Shown here: positions 31,972 through 41,193 of the stretch, piece after piece
Position numbering within the stretch: the first letter of the stretch is position 1
Layout: every line of letters starts with the position of its first letter
Source: Microbacterium sp. SORGH_AS_0969
Lineage (GTDB): Bacteria > Actinomycetota > Actinomycetes > Actinomycetales > Microbacteriaceae
DNA length: 64,000 nucleotides
Direction of reading: 5' to 3'
Assembly: GCF_030818255.1 (NCBI RefSeq)
Contig: NZ_JAUTAG010000001.1
Location: forward strand, 2,418,001-2,482,000
Notes under the pieces: model-generated
Told to the model about the DNA's origin: nothing
The model's input: the letters and a program-made list of their open reading frames with translations, nothing else
Database searches by the model: none
Program-made: the position numbers and the translations under genes

Positions 31972-32913
31972 TCAGCGGGTGACGGGGTCGGCGGATGCCG
32001 CGCCGTCGAGCTCGGATCGTCGGATGCCGCCCTGCCAGTCGCCGGGATGCAGGCAGGCGTACGCGCCGGCCAGCGATGCCGTGCGCAGGCGGGTCGCGGC
32101 GTCGCCGCCGAGGAGGCGCTCGGACAGGTATCCGGCGGCGAACGCGTCACCGGCGCCGACGGTGTCGACGGGGGTGATCGGGACGGCGGCCACGCGATGG
32201 AGGTCGCCGTCGACGACCGCGACGGCCCCGTCGCCGCCGAAGGTGACGACGGCCTCGGCGGGACCGGCCGCGGCCAGCGCGCGGGCGAGGTCTTCCGGAG
32301 CCGTGTGCGCGTGCAGCATCCGGGCTTCGTCGTCGCTCGCGAAGACGATGTCGGCGCGGGCGATCACGTGCGCGTACGCGGCGACGGCCTCGGCGTGGGC
32401 CCAGAGACGGCTGCGGTGGTTCACGGCGAACGACACCAGGGCGCCGGCTGCGCGAGCACGGTCGACCGCGACGACCACGGCGTCGCGCGCCGACTCCGAC
32501 AGGGCGAGCGTGACACCGGTCACGTGCAGGATGTCGCCGGCGGAGAGGGGAAGCCCGTCGAGGTCGGCGGCCTCGAGACGGCTCCCCGCGCTGCCGCGGC
32601 GGTAGTAGTCGACGGTCGTGGCCCCCGCGCGCGGCGTCGACTTGAGCATGAGACCGGTGGGCGCGCCGGTGTCGACCAGGGCTCGGACCTCGACGCCCTC
32701 CGAACGCAGGTCTCCCACCACGCGACGCCCCAGAGCGTCATCGCCGACGCGGCCGAGCCACGTCACGGGGATCCCGAGGCGGGCGAGTCCGATCGCGGTG
32801 TTCCCCTCGGCCCCGCCGGTCGCGACGTGCGCCTGCGACTGGTGCTCCCAGCCCCCGACACCGGCACCGAGGACGAGCCCCATGCTCTCGCCGAGCGTGA
32901 CGACGCGGCTCAT
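31972..32913 (-). CDS. PfkB-family sugar kinase, probable 2-keto-3-deoxygluconate kinase
   Basis: 313 aa from the ATG at 32913. PfkB/ribokinase features: VVTLGESMGLVLG, the first signature GGAEGNTAIGLARLGIPVTWLGRVGDDALG, and the second signature PVDTVGAGDAFAAGYLSERL with the catalytic Asp. AVVTFGGDGAVAV is the ATP-site strand. Beside a KDPG-type aldolase the obvious role is phosphorylation of 2-keto-3-deoxygluconate (KdgK). The aldolase overlaps by 4 bp. The presence of a kinase next to an FAH hydrolase means two end routes for keto-deoxy acids in one operon. Confidence 0.85.
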   Translation of the reverse strand: MSRVVTLGESMGLVLGAGVGGWEHQSQAHVATGGAEGNTAIGLARLGIPVTWLGRVGDDALGRRVVGDLRSEGVEVRALVDTGAPTGLMLKSTPRAGATTVDYYRRGSAGSRLEAADLDGLPLSAGDILHVTGVTLALSESARDAVVVAVDRARAAGALVSFAVNHRSRLWAHAEAVAAYAHVIARADIVFASDDEARMLHAHTAPEDLARALAAAGPAEAVVTFGGDGAVAVVDGDLHRVAAVPITPVDTVGAGDAFAAGYLSERLLGGDAATRLRTASLAGAYACLHPGDWQGGIRRSELDGAASADPVTR

Positions 32914-33560
32914 CGGGCGGACCGTGCGTCGTCGCGGATGCGGGCGCAGTCGGCGGCTGCCGCCGCGATCGCGTCGAAATCGCCGCGCGCGATCGCGTCG
33001 CGCGGAACCATCCAGCTGCCGCTCGCCGCGAGCACCCACGGACGACGGAGGTAGTCGCCGAGACTGTCGGGCGAGACGCCGCCGCTCGGCACGAATCGCA
33101 TACCGGGGAACGGTCCGTGCAGGGCATCGAGGTAGCTCGCGCCCCCGAGGTGCCCGGCGGGGAAGACCTTCACGTCCGTGAACCCGTCGGACAGGGCCCG
33201 CTGGACCTCGGTGGGCGTGGCCACTCCCGGCACGACCGCGACGCCGCCGGCGCGCAGCCGGTCGGCGATCGCGGGGTCGTACCCCGGCGTGACGGCGAAG
33301 GTCGCGCCTGCGTCGATCGCGGCATCCGCCTGCTCGACGGTCAGCACCGTCCCCGCACCCGCGAGGAACCCGTCGATGCCGGAGGTCGCGGAGATCGCCG
33401 CGAGTCCCGCGGGGGTGCGCAGAGTGAACTCCGCGCAACCGATACCCCCGTCGCGCAGGGCGAGGGCGAGATCCCGCGCGCGATCGGCGTCGTCGAGCAC
33501 CACGACGGGGACGATACCTACGGAGCTGAGGCGTTCGGTGAGCGAGGACGAGTCGTTCAT
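32910..33560 (-). CDS. KDPG/KHG-type aldolase
   Basis: 216 aa. Class I aldolase (alpha/beta)8 barrel: IVPVVVLDDADRARDLALALRDGGIGCAEFTLRTP (catalytic Glu), GAGTVLTVEQADAAIDAGATFAVTPGYDPAI, VVPGVATPTEVQRALSDGFTDVKVFPAGHLGG (Schiff-base Lys in VKVFPA) and FVPSGGVSPDSLGDYL. It cleaves 2-keto-3-deoxy-6-phosphogluconate to pyruvate and glyceraldehyde-3-phosphate. Start and stop overlap both neighbours by 4 bp, which indicates tight translational coupling within the operon. Confidence 0.92.
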   Translation of the reverse strand: MNDSSSLTERLSSVGIVPVVVLDDADRARDLALALRDGGIGCAEFTLRTPAGLAAISATSGIDGFLAGAGTVLTVEQADAAIDAGATFAVTPGYDPAIADRLRAGGVAVVPGVATPTEVQRALSDGFTDVKVFPAGHLGGASYLDALHGPFPGMRFVPSGGVSPDSLGDYLRRPWVLAASGSWMVPRDAIARGDFDAIAAAAADCARIRDDARSAR

Positions 33561-34315
33561 CGCCCGAGCCACCCCCCGTCGACCGGGAGCGTGATGCCCG
33601 ACACGTAGTCCGAGGCGCGGGAGGCGAGGAACACCGTCGCCCCGGCGAGATCGGATGCCTCGCCCCAGCGCCCCGCCGGGATGCGGTCGAGGATGGCAGT
33701 CGAGCGGGCGCTGTCGGCGCGCAGGGCCTCGGTGTTGTCGGTGGCGATGTAGCCCGGCGCGATCGCATTGACGTTGACGCCCTGGGACGCCCACTCGTTC
33801 GCGAGGGCCTTGGTGAGCCCGGCGATGCCCGACTTGGCCGCCGTGTAGCCCGGCACGTTGATTCCGCCTTGGAAGCTCAGCAGCGAGGCGGTGAAGATGA
33901 TCTTGCCCCGACCGCGTTCGAGCATCTGCCGGGCGACCGCCTGCGTGAGACGGAACTGGCTGCTCAGGTTGATCTGCACCACCCGGTCCCACGCGTCCAG
34001 CGGGTGCTCCGCCGCCGGGGCGCGCTCGATGGTGCCGGCGTTGTTGACGAGGATGTCGATATGGCGTCCGGAAAGCTCCGCCGACAGCGCGTCGACCGCC
34101 GACGGGTCGCCGAAGTCGCACGCAATTCCGGTGAAGGAGCGACCGGTGGCCGTCACCGCGCGTTCGATCTCGCTGCCCGACGTCGATTGCGAGGCACTGA
34201 CCCCGATGATGTCGGCCCCCGCCTCGGCGAGGCCGAGCGCCATCGCGAAGCCGATCCCGCGTCGGGCGCCCGTGACGACGGCGGTCGTGCCTTCGAGGGA
34301 GAACAGCCCGCTCAT
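33557..34315 (-). CDS. SDR, probable KduD-type 2-deoxy-D-gluconate/keto-uronate dehydrogenase
   Basis: 252 aa. Motifs: AVVTGARRGIGFAMA, NNAGTIERAPAAEHPLDAWDRVVQINLSSQF, Ser in FTASLLSFQGG, YTAAKSGIAGLTKALANEWASQGVNVNAIAPGYIATDNTEALR, and GITLPVDGGWLGR. This closely follows KduD / 2-deoxy-D-gluconate 3-dehydrogenases, which act in pectin and glucuronan breakdown and feed KDG to KdgK and the aldolase encoded next. Overlaps the ADH and aldolase genes by 4 bp each. Confidence 0.87.
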   Translation of the reverse strand: MSGLFSLEGTTAVVTGARRGIGFAMALGLAEAGADIIGVSASQSTSGSEIERAVTATGRSFTGIACDFGDPSAVDALSAELSGRHIDILVNNAGTIERAPAAEHPLDAWDRVVQINLSSQFRLTQAVARQMLERGRGKIIFTASLLSFQGGINVPGYTAAKSGIAGLTKALANEWASQGVNVNAIAPGYIATDNTEALRADSARSTAILDRIPAGRWGEASDLAGATVFLASRASDYVSGITLPVDGGWLGR

Positions 34316-35334
34316 GCCTGGCCTCCCACGTCGACGAGGATCTTCATCGCGCGGCCGGCCTCGAGGTCGGCGAAGGCCTCGGCGGTGGCGCTGAGCGGCA
34401 CGATGCGGGTGATGAGCAGATCGGTGGGGATCACACCGCCGGCGACGAGCTCGACGGCGGTCTCGAAGTCGGGACGTTGGTAGACGCGCGCGCCGAGCAG
34501 GCGCAGCTCGCGCCAGAACATCCGCTGCAGGTCGATCTCACGCGGAGTCGGATGGATGGCGACGACCACGATGGTGCCGCGCACCTTCGCCAGGCCCGTG
34601 GCACCGCGAACGGCGGCAGCCGCTCCCGAGACCTCGAACACGACGTCGGCGCCCGCGCCCCCGGTCCATTCCTCGACCACGGCGACCTGGTCGCGCTCGC
34701 GGGGATCGAGGGTGGCGAAGCCGAGCTCCTCGATCTGCGCGCGGCGCTTCTCGTCGAGCTCGATCACGAGCACCTCGGCGCCGACATGGCGGGCGACGCA
34801 CGCGATGAGGACGCCGATCGGGCCACCGCCGATGACCACGGCCTTGTCGCCGGGCGCGAGCTCGGCGCGGCGCACGTCGTGCACGGCGACGGCGATGGGC
34901 TCGACGAGGGCGGCGTGATCCAGTGCGATCCCCTCCGGCAGACGCACGAGCGTCTCGACCGGCACGTTCCACAGCCCCTGGAGCGAGCCGGGGGAGTCGA
35001 TGCCGATGAAATCGAGGTTCTGACAGATGTGCTGGTTGCCGGCGCGGCAGGCGGGGCAGGTTCCGTCCCACGCGAGCGGCATCACGGTGACCCCGTCGCC
35101 GACCGCCCATCCTTCGACGCCCTCGCCGAGGGAAGCGATCGTGCCGCTCATCTCGTGACCGAAGACGAGCGGCGTCTGCACCCGCGCGTCCATCGAGCCG
35201 TGCAGGATGTGCAGGTCCGTCCCGCAGAGGCCGGTGTAGGCCACGCGGATCTGCACCTGGCCGGGACCGGGAGGGGTGGCATCTGCCTGCCGGACGTCGA
35301 TCGTGTGATCGCCCACGTAGGCTGCTGTCAACAT
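34312..35334 (-). CDS. Zinc-dependent medium-chain alcohol/sugar dehydrogenase
   Basis: 340 aa, first gene of the minus-strand operon. Catalytic zinc ligands: GLCGTDLHILHG (Cys), FGHEMSG (His-Glu). The structural zinc site is partly changed: DGTCPACRAGNQHICQN carries three cysteines in a row of the usual four-Cys lobe. The Rossmann loop is VVIGGGPIGVLIACVARHVGAEVLVIELD. It resembles sorbitol/threonine or L-galactonate-type dehydrogenases. In this operon it would oxidise a sugar, sugar acid or polyol at a secondary alcohol with NAD. The exact substrate is not readable. Confidence 0.86.
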   Translation of the reverse strand: MLTAAYVGDHTIDVRQADATPPGPGQVQIRVAYTGLCGTDLHILHGSMDARVQTPLVFGHEMSGTIASLGEGVEGWAVGDGVTVMPLAWDGTCPACRAGNQHICQNLDFIGIDSPGSLQGLWNVPVETLVRLPEGIALDHAALVEPIAVAVHDVRRAELAPGDKAVVIGGGPIGVLIACVARHVGAEVLVIELDEKRRAQIEELGFATLDPRERDQVAVVEEWTGGAGADVVFEVSGAAAAVRGATGLAKVRGTIVVVAIHPTPREIDLQRMFWRELRLLGARVYQRPDFETAVELVAGGVIPTDLLITRIVPLSATAEAFADLEAGRAMKILVDVGGQA

Positions 35335-35542
35335 TGACTCTCCTAAAGATCAGATGACTCTCGCATCCATCATGCACCACAGGTGGTCATATGTCTTGGT
35401 TTCGCCACCAATGACGGGCCAGAAAGCGGTTTCTATGGCAAGGAGCACGATACCAAGCCGCGAGGGCGCGGGCGGCGCGCGGTAAATATGTCTCAGTCAT
35501 CGGATGAATGTCGTGTACGCTCAGCGAGACGAAGGAGGCTCC
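35335..35542. promoter_or_regulatory. Divergent promoter region of the sugar-acid operons with candidate GntR sites
   Basis: 208 bp between divergent operons. It is AT-richer than its surroundings. TCATCGGATGA (35497-35507) is nearly palindromic and shares TCATCGGA(T/G)G with two boxes beside the GntR gene. GGTCATATG (35386-35394) holds the palindrome CATATG also found upstream of the mutarotase. Regulator assignment is inference. Confidence 0.5.
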
Positions 35543-36520
35543 ATGCGAACGCGTGCACTGCGGCACGGAACACCGCTCACCGAGATCGGTCTGGGTGCCG
35601 CCCAACTGGGCAACCTCTACCGCGAGACCACCGAGGCCGAGGCGGACGAGTCCGTCGACGCGGCGTGGGTCGGCGGTATCCGGTACTTCGACACGGCCCC
35701 CCACTACGGACTCGGCCTGTCGGAGCGTCGCCTGGGGGCGCGTCTCGCGAACCGGCCTCGCGACGAGTTCGTGATCTCGACCAAGGTCGGGCGCGTGCTC
35801 GAGTCGAGCCCCGAGACCGCGGATCTGCGCGATGACGAGGGCTTCGACGTGCCGCGCGACGTCGTCCGCAGGTGGGACTTCAGTCGCGACGGCATCCTGC
35901 GCTCGGTCGAGGACTCCCTGCGGCGTACGGGACTCGACCGGTTCGACATCCTCTACCTGCACGATCCCGACGATCACTTCGCGCAGGCGTCCACCGAGGG
36001 CATCGGCGCGCTCATCGAGCTGCGCGAGCAGGGGGTCGTCTCGGCCGTCGGTGCCGGGATGAACGCGGCCGACCCGCTCGCCGAGCTCATCCGGCGCGCC
36101 GACATCGACGTCGTGATGTGTGCGGGGCGGTACACGCTCCTCGACGACTCCGCTGCCGCAGAGCTTCTGCCGCTCGCCCAGGAGCGCGGAGTCGGCGTCG
36201 TCGCCGCCGGGGTCTTCAACTCCGGCCTCCTCAGCGCCCCGCGTCCGCCGGCGGACGCGACCTACGACTACCAGCCCGCGCCCCCGGAGCTCATCGCGCG
36301 GGCGAACGCGATCGCCGACGTCAGCGAGCGCCACGGGGTGACCCTGCCCGACGTCGCGGTGGCCTTCGCCCTGCGGCATCCCGCGGTCGTATCCGTCGTG
36401 CTCGGCGCGCGAGGACGCCGCCAAGTGACGCAGAACCTCGATCGCGCCGCCACCCCCATCCCCGACGACCTCTGGCTCGACCTCGCCGAGGCCGGCCTCA
36501 TCTCCCAGGAAGACGCATGA
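35543..36520 (+). CDS. Aldo/keto reductase, probable L-fucose/aldose 1-dehydrogenase
   Basis: 325 aa from the ATG at 35543 with AAGGAGG. AKR tetrad: [17 protein letters not shown] (Asp, Tyr), [10 protein letters not shown] (Lys), [11 protein letters not shown] (His). The segment [38 protein letters not shown] is characteristic of D-threo-aldose / L-fucose dehydrogenases, which use NAD(P) to make the aldonolactone. This fits the lactonase, dehydratase and mutarotase around it as step one. It overlaps the dehydratase gene by ATGA. Confidence 0.88.
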   Translation: MRTRALRHGTPLTEIGLGAAQLGNLYRETTEAEADESVDAAWVGGIRYFDTAPHYGLGLSERRLGARLANRPRDEFVISTKVGRVLESSPETADLRDDEGFDVPRDVVRRWDFSRDGILRSVEDSLRRTGLDRFDILYLHDPDDHFAQASTEGIGALIELREQGVVSAVGAGMNAADPLAELIRRADIDVVMCAGRYTLLDDSAAAELLPLAQERGVGVVAAGVFNSGLLSAPRPPADATYDYQPAPPELIARANAIADVSERHGVTLPDVAVAFALRHPAVVSVVLGARGRRQVTQNLDRAATPIPDDLWLDLAEAGLISQEDA

Positions 36521-37818
36521 CCACGATCACCGCCGTCACCGCGCACGACGTGCGCTTTCCGACCTCGCTCAGCATGGACGGGTCGGATGCCATGAACAAG
36601 GACGGCGACTACTCCGCCGCCTACGTGGTGGTGCACACCGACGACCCCGAGCTGAAGGGGTACGGCTTCACGTTCACCATCGGACGCGGCAACGACCTGT
36701 GCGTGGAGGCGGCGCGTCAGCGTGGACTGCCCCTCGTCGGACGCTCGGTCGAAGATGCCGTCGCCGACCTCGGGGGCGTCTACCGCGAGCTCGCGTCCGA
36801 CTCGCAGCTGCGCTGGCTCGGTCCCGAGAAGGGCGTCGTGCACCTCGGCATGGCCGCGGTCATGAACGCCATGTGGGACCTCGCCGCCCGGGTCGCGCAG
36901 AAGCCCCTGTGGCGTCTGCTCGCCGACATGACCCCGGAGCAGCTCGTCGACGTCGCCGACATGCGCTACCTGTCGGACGCCCTCACGCGCGAGGAGGCCA
37001 TCGGCATCCTGACCGAGCTCGCTCCCACGCGCGCCGCGCGCATCGCCGAGCTCGAGGGCCGCGGCGGCTACCCCTGCTACACCACGAGTGCCGGCTGGCT
37101 CGGGTACAGCGACGACAAGTTGCGGCGTCTGCTGCAGGAGGCCGTCGACGAGGGGTACCGCCACGTCAAGCTCAAGGTCGGCGCGAGCCTCGACGACGAC
37201 ATCCGGCGTCTGCGCATCGCGCGAGAGGTGATCGGGTGGGATGCCAACCTGATGATCGACGCGAACCAGGTCTGGGACGTCCCCGAGGCGATCGAGTGGA
37301 TGAGCCACCTCGCCGAGTTCAAGCCGCTGTGGATCGAAGAGCCCACGAGCCCCGACGACGTTCTCGGGCACGCCGCGGTGCGCAAGGCCGTCGCCCCGAT
37401 CGGGGTCGCGACCGGCGAGCACGGGATGAACCGGGTGCTGTTCAAGCAGATGTTCCAGGCCGAAGCGATCGACTTCTGCCAGCTCGACTCCGCCCGCCTC
37501 GCGAGCGTGAACGAGATCATCGCCGTCTACCTGATGGCCGCGAAGTTCGGGGTACCGGTGTGCCCGCACGCCGGCGGCGTCGGTCTGTGCGAGCTCGTGC
37601 AGCACCTGTCGATCTTCGACTTCGTGTGCGTGTCCGGGACGCTCGAGAACCGCGTCACCGAGTTCGTCGACCACCTGCACGAGCACTTCGTCGACCCGTG
37701 CATCGTCGAGAACGGCGCGTACGTGCTCCCGTCGCTGCCCGGTTACAGCGCCGAGATGTACGACGCGTCTCTGGCCGAGTACACCTTCCCTGAGGGAACG
37801 TACTGGGCGAGCCGGTGA
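36517..37818 (+). CDS. L-fuconate dehydratase (enolase superfamily)
   Basis: 433 aa. Mandelate-racemase-group residues are all visible: KLK in [16 protein letters not shown] (about 218-220), metal ligands in [18 protein letters not shown] (about Asp248), IEEPTSPDD (about Glu273) and ATGEHGMNR (about Glu301), and the general acid/base His in [18 protein letters not shown] (about His351). [23 protein letters not shown] and [27 protein letters not shown] are near-diagnostic for L-fuconate dehydratase. It removes water from L-fuconate to give 2-keto-3-deoxy-L-fuconate. It ends 3 bp from the convergent GntR gene. Confidence 0.94.
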   Translation: MTTITAVTAHDVRFPTSLSMDGSDAMNKDGDYSAAYVVVHTDDPELKGYGFTFTIGRGNDLCVEAARQRGLPLVGRSVEDAVADLGGVYRELASDSQLRWLGPEKGVVHLGMAAVMNAMWDLAARVAQKPLWRLLADMTPEQLVDVADMRYLSDALTREEAIGILTELAPTRAARIAELEGRGGYPCYTTSAGWLGYSDDKLRRLLQEAVDEGYRHVKLKVGASLDDDIRRLRIAREVIGWDANLMIDANQVWDVPEAIEWMSHLAEFKPLWIEEPTSPDDVLGHAAVRKAVAPIGVATGEHGMNRVLFKQMFQAEAIDFCQLDSARLASVNEIIAVYLMAAKFGVPVCPHAGGVGLCELVQHLSIFDFVCVSGTLENRVTEFVDHLHEHFVDPCIVENGAYVLPSLPGYSAEMYDASLAEYTFPEGTYWASR

Positions 37819-37821
37819 CGG

Positions 37822-38559
37822 CTACTGGGCTTCGGGGTCTTCGTCCGCGTGTGCGGCGCTGAACTCCTCGACGCCCAGGAGGTGCACCTGCATGCGGATG
37901 CGAGCCCGGGCGGGATCCCGACGGACGAGTTCGTCGAGGATCGCCCGGTGCTCGGCCTGCGTCTCGCGCACCGACCCGCGGTGCGTGATGGCGCGCCAGA
38001 GTCGCGCGCGGAACGTGCGCCCCACGAGCGTGTCGATGATGGCGGCCAGCGCGGGATTGCCGCTCGCTCGGGCGATGATGCGGTGGAACTCGGTGTCGGC
38101 GTCGATGAAGCCCTCGAGGTCCATGTCGGGCTCGTTCTCGAGGATCGTGTCGACGACCCCGAGCGTCCGGTCGAGCTGCTGCAGCTCCTCGTCGGTGAGA
38201 CGCGTGGCGGCGAGCGAGACGGTCTCGGCCTCGAGCATTCGTCGCACCGCCAGCAGGTCGGCGGCGTGGGCGGGCTGCTGGAGGTCGGCGAGGAAGCCGA
38301 GCGGGCTCAGCAGGGTGCGGGGGTCGAGCGCCGTCACGTACGTGCCGTCGCCCTGTCGCGTCTCGAGGACCCCGAGCGTCGCGAGCGCCCGGACGCCCTC
38401 GCGCAGCGAGCCGCGCGAGACGCCGAGTTGCGCCGCCAGATCTTTCTCGATCGGCAGGCGCGACCCGGGACCGAGCTCCCCTCGCGTCAGCATCGTCTTG
38501 ATGCCGTCGATGACCACGTCCGTCTGGGAACGCGGTGCGGAGACGAAGTCGTCGGTCAT
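37822..38559 (-). CDS. GntR-family (FadR/FCD subfamily) regulator
   Basis: 245 aa. The N-terminal winged helix is RGELGPGSRLPIEKDLAAQLGVSRGSLREGVRALATLGVLETRQGDGTYV. The C-terminal all-helical FCD domain carries the metal/ligand residues in AAIIDTLVG and DADTEFHRIIARASGNPALAAI, plus TEFHRII and AEHRAIL. It is probably the repressor of the surrounding sugar-acid genes, released by an acid intermediate. It is divergent from the lactonase gene, where a 10-bp inverted motif pair (TCATCGGAGG / CCTCCGATGA) lies. Confidence 0.9.
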   Translation of the reverse strand: MTDDFVSAPRSQTDVVIDGIKTMLTRGELGPGSRLPIEKDLAAQLGVSRGSLREGVRALATLGVLETRQGDGTYVTALDPRTLLSPLGFLADLQQPAHAADLLAVRRMLEAETVSLAATRLTDEELQQLDRTLGVVDTILENEPDMDLEGFIDADTEFHRIIARASGNPALAAIIDTLVGRTFRARLWRAITHRGSVRETQAEHRAILDELVRRDPARARIRMQVHLLGVEEFSAAHADEDPEAQ

Positions 38560-38586
38560 GGCGGTCAGTCTACGGACTGCAAGGAT

Positions 38587-38650
38587 TCATCGGAGGAATT
38601 CGGCCGATTCCGCTCGAAACACCCCCGTCGGTGGCGAAAACCTCCGATGA
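38587..38650. promoter_or_regulatory. Candidate operator pair between gntR and the lactonase gene
   Basis: TCATCGGAGG at 38587-38596 and its exact reverse complement CCTCCGATGA at 38641-38650 flank 44 bp of the 122-bp divergent promoter region. The same motif (TCATCGGATG) occurs upstream of the aldose dehydrogenase gene. Confidence 0.55.
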
Positions 38651-38681
38651 TGATTGTCCGAACCCGCCCGAGGAGGCACGC

Positions 38682-39554
38682 ATGACCTTTCCCGTGATCG
38701 ACGCCCATCAGCACGTGTGGGACCCGTCCCGCGCCGAGTACGACTGGCTCACGCCGGACGCCGCCCCGATCGACGGGGTCATGACGTTCGCCGACGTCGC
38801 CCCAGAGCTGCGCGCGGCCGGTATCGACTTCACCGTGCAGGTGCAGTCGGCCGACAATCCGGAGGACACGCAGCTGATGCGCGAGTCGGCTGCGGCCCAC
38901 CCCGAGGTGGCCGGCATCGTCGGGTACGCCCCGCTCGAGGATCCGGAGGCGACGGCTCGCACGCTCGCGTCGTGGGACGGCGACCCGCTCATGGTCGGCG
39001 TCCGCACCCTCATCCACAACCAGCCCGACCCCGACTGGCTCCTGCGGCCGGACGTCGACGCCTCCCTGGGGCTGCTGGAAGAGCGCGGTCTGTCCTTCGA
39101 CGTGGTCGCCGTGCTCCCGCGCCACGTCGAGATCGTCCCACTGGTCGCCGCTCGTCATCCCCGCCTGCGGATGGTGATCGACCACCTCGCGAAGCCGCCG
39201 ATCGGCGTGAGCGACGGGGCGGAGTGGGGTCGTCTGATGAGTGCCGCCGCGGAGAACGCGAACGTGTACGCCAAGGTGAGTGGACTGTACTCGGCGACGG
39301 GCGACAGCTCGGCGTGGACGACCGACCAGATCCGCCCGTTCGTGGACAGGGCTCTCGAGATGTTCGGGCCGCACCGCCTGATGTACGGCGGGGACTGGCC
39401 GATCTCGGTCCTCTCCGGCGGGTACACGCGGGTGTGGAACGGTTTGCGCCCCCTCTTCGACGAGCTCGACGCCGACGCCCGCGAGCGAGTCCTGGGGCGC
39501 ACGGCGGCAGAGTTCTACCGTCTCGACGCGCTCCGGCTGGGCATCGCCGACTGA
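38682..39554 (+). CDS. Amidohydrolase-family L-fucono/L-rhamnono-lactonase
   Basis: 290 aa with GAGGAGG upstream. The TIM-barrel amidohydrolase start is VIDAHQHVWDPSRAEYDWLT (HxH metal motif). Further family segments are GVRTLIHNQPDPDWLLRPD, MVIDHLAKPPIG, NVYAKVSGLYSA and RLMYGGDWPISVLSGGY (Asp). These sequences match COG3618 lactonases, which open L-fuconolactone or L-rhamnonolactone. It supplies the second pathway step, between the aldose dehydrogenase and the dehydratase. It is divergent from gntR. Confidence 0.9.
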   Translation: MTFPVIDAHQHVWDPSRAEYDWLTPDAAPIDGVMTFADVAPELRAAGIDFTVQVQSADNPEDTQLMRESAAAHPEVAGIVGYAPLEDPEATARTLASWDGDPLMVGVRTLIHNQPDPDWLLRPDVDASLGLLEERGLSFDVVAVLPRHVEIVPLVAARHPRLRMVIDHLAKPPIGVSDGAEWGRLMSAAAENANVYAKVSGLYSATGDSSAWTTDQIRPFVDRALEMFGPHRLMYGGDWPISVLSGGYTRVWNGLRPLFDELDADARERVLGRTAAEFYRLDALRLGIAD

Positions 39555-39589
39555 TCTGGAACTCCTCCTCCGGTGGACGAGGTCGTCAT

Positions 39590-39606
39590 TCATATGATGT
39601 ATCGTC
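39590..39606. promoter_or_regulatory. Palindromic CATATG site upstream of the mutarotase
   Basis: TCATATGA (39590-39597) is a perfect palindrome inside ATTCATATGATGTATCG. FCD-type GntR sites are often ATCATATGAT-like. The same CATATG core occurs at 35389-35394. Low certainty. Confidence 0.35.
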
Positions 39607-39694
39607 GGGACGAACCTGATGCCGCCGCAGCTGGTCGACCGGCTTCGCCCGGTCACCCCCGTGCCGGTGACCGTGCCGCTTCGAAGGAGAACGA

Positions 39695-40018
39695 ATGAGA
39701 AGGATCGCGTCCGTCATCGGTGTCTCGCCCGAGAACCGCGAAGAGTACGAGCGGTATCACGCCGCCGTCTGGCCCGGTGTGCTCGAGCGGCTCACGCGCA
39801 GCAACATCCGCAACTACTCGATCTATCGCTACGGCGAGCTGCTGTTCGCGTACTACGAGTACGTCGGCGACGACTACGAGGCCGACATGGCGGCGATCGC
39901 GGCGGACCCCGAGACGCAACGCTGGTGGTCGGTGCAAGAACCCCTGCAGAGCCCCGTGCCCGACCGGCGCGAGGGCGAGTGGTGGCACGAGCTCCCCGAG
40001 ATCTTCCACCTCGACTGA
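39695..40018 (+). CDS. rhaM: L-rhamnose mutarotase family protein
   Basis: 107 aa with GAAGGAG upstream. The small dimeric alpha/beta family is evident: RIASVIGVSPENREEYERYHAAVWPGVLERLTRSNIRNYSIYRYGELLFAYYEYVG, with the active-site His in YERYHAAVWP and Tyr residues, then DPETQRWWSVQEPLQSP and WWHELPEIFHLD. It interconverts alpha and beta anomers of L-rhamnose or a related 6-deoxy sugar before oxidation by the aldose dehydrogenase. The name reflects the family; activity on fucose is equally possible here. Confidence 0.9.
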   Translation: MRRIASVIGVSPENREEYERYHAAVWPGVLERLTRSNIRNYSIYRYGELLFAYYEYVGDDYEADMAAIAADPETQRWWSVQEPLQSPVPDRREGEWWHELPEIFHLD

Positions 40019-40073
40019 CCCGCGGCCCGGGCGCCGTGTCGCGGCCGGCATCGCGCCCGCGCCAAGGTGCGGC

Positions 40074-41193
40074 TCAGCTGCGGGCGGCCCGATCCGCCTG
40101 CATCGCGTACGCGCGGGTGAAGGCGAGGCCACCCGGTCCCCGCAGGACCGCGCGCAGCGCCGCCGTCTTGGCCGCGTGTGCGGACGGGCCGAGCGCCCGC
40201 CCGAGGAACGTGTTGAGCGCGGCCAGGCGGGCCGCGTGCCGCGCCGACGCGAGACGATCGCGCTCCCAGCGGGCGAGCCCGTCCGGTGCGTCCGTCCGCA
40301 ACCAGCGCGAGAGCAGCGGGGCGAGGGTGAGCGCGTCGAGGAGTCCGAGGTTCATGCCCTGACCGCCGATCGGGCTGACCTCGTGCGCCGCGTCGCCGAC
40401 GACGATCACGCGGCCGCGCCGGAGCGCGGGAGCCACGGCGCGGCGGACGCGGAAGGTCGTCGCCGCGGGGATGTCGACGTCGAGCCCGGCCCGGTCGGCG
40501 ACGGCGCGGCGGAGGAAGGCCGTGGCATCCGGGATCTCGTCCGTGCCCGCCCAGGCCACGAGACGACGGTGACCGTCGGGGAGCGGGAATGACTCGAGCA
40601 CGCCCGCGCGTTCGAGGTGGACGCGCGCGACGGGACCGCCGGGAGCGACGACGTCGGCCATCGCGTACCGGTCGGGGTATCGGTGCGTGCGCACGGCACC
40701 GGGTCGGTAGACGAGGTCTCTCCCCGCCCACCCGGATGCCACGACGACGAACCGGGCGCGGATCTCTTCGTCGCCGTGCGGGCCGACGGCTCGCGCGCGC
40801 ACCGACGCGCCGTCGTCGATCAGCGCCGTGACGGCGACCCCGCGCCGGACGGGCGGGGCGAGCCGGGTGAGGACGTCGACCGTGTCGGCCTGGGGGAGCG
40901 CGGCGACGTGCGGGTGTCGCGCGCGCAGTCGGTCGAAGCGGATCTCGGCCAGCAGCCGCCCGTCGGCGCGGGCCTCGCCGCGTTCGATGGCGCACCGCGC
41001 GGGCGAGCAGGTCGTCGGTCGCGCCCGAGTGCTCGAGGAGCGCGAGGGCGGGGGAGTGGATGCCGATGGCCCGCGTCCCTCCGCCGATCGACGTCCGCTT
41101 CTCGACGACGTCGACCTCGACCGCCCGCGCGCGCAGGTCGGCGGCGAGGGCGAGACCGACCGGGCCCGCACCGACGACGAGGACCTCAGGCAT
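40074..41193 (-). pseudogene. FAD-dependent monooxygenase of the PKS operon, split by a +1 frameshift
   Basis: The N-terminal part reads EVLVVGAGPVGLALAADLRA (FAD loop) and STSPALALLEHSG-like sequence of PHBH-class hydroxylases. Near 40991-40996 the frame shifts: one base in GCGGTGCGCCATC must be dropped to continue AIERGEARADGRLLAEIRFD. The other frame then carries the rest, including VIVVGDAAHEVSPIGGQGMNLGLLDALTLAPLL (the GD motif). The 1120-bp span minus one base is 373 codons, normal for the family. It follows a type III PKS and a methyltransferase with overlapping starts, the same order as srsA-srsB-srsC of Streptomyces griseus, so it probably hydroxylates the PKS-derived ring. True mutation or sequencing error cannot be told apart here. 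Confidence 0.85.
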
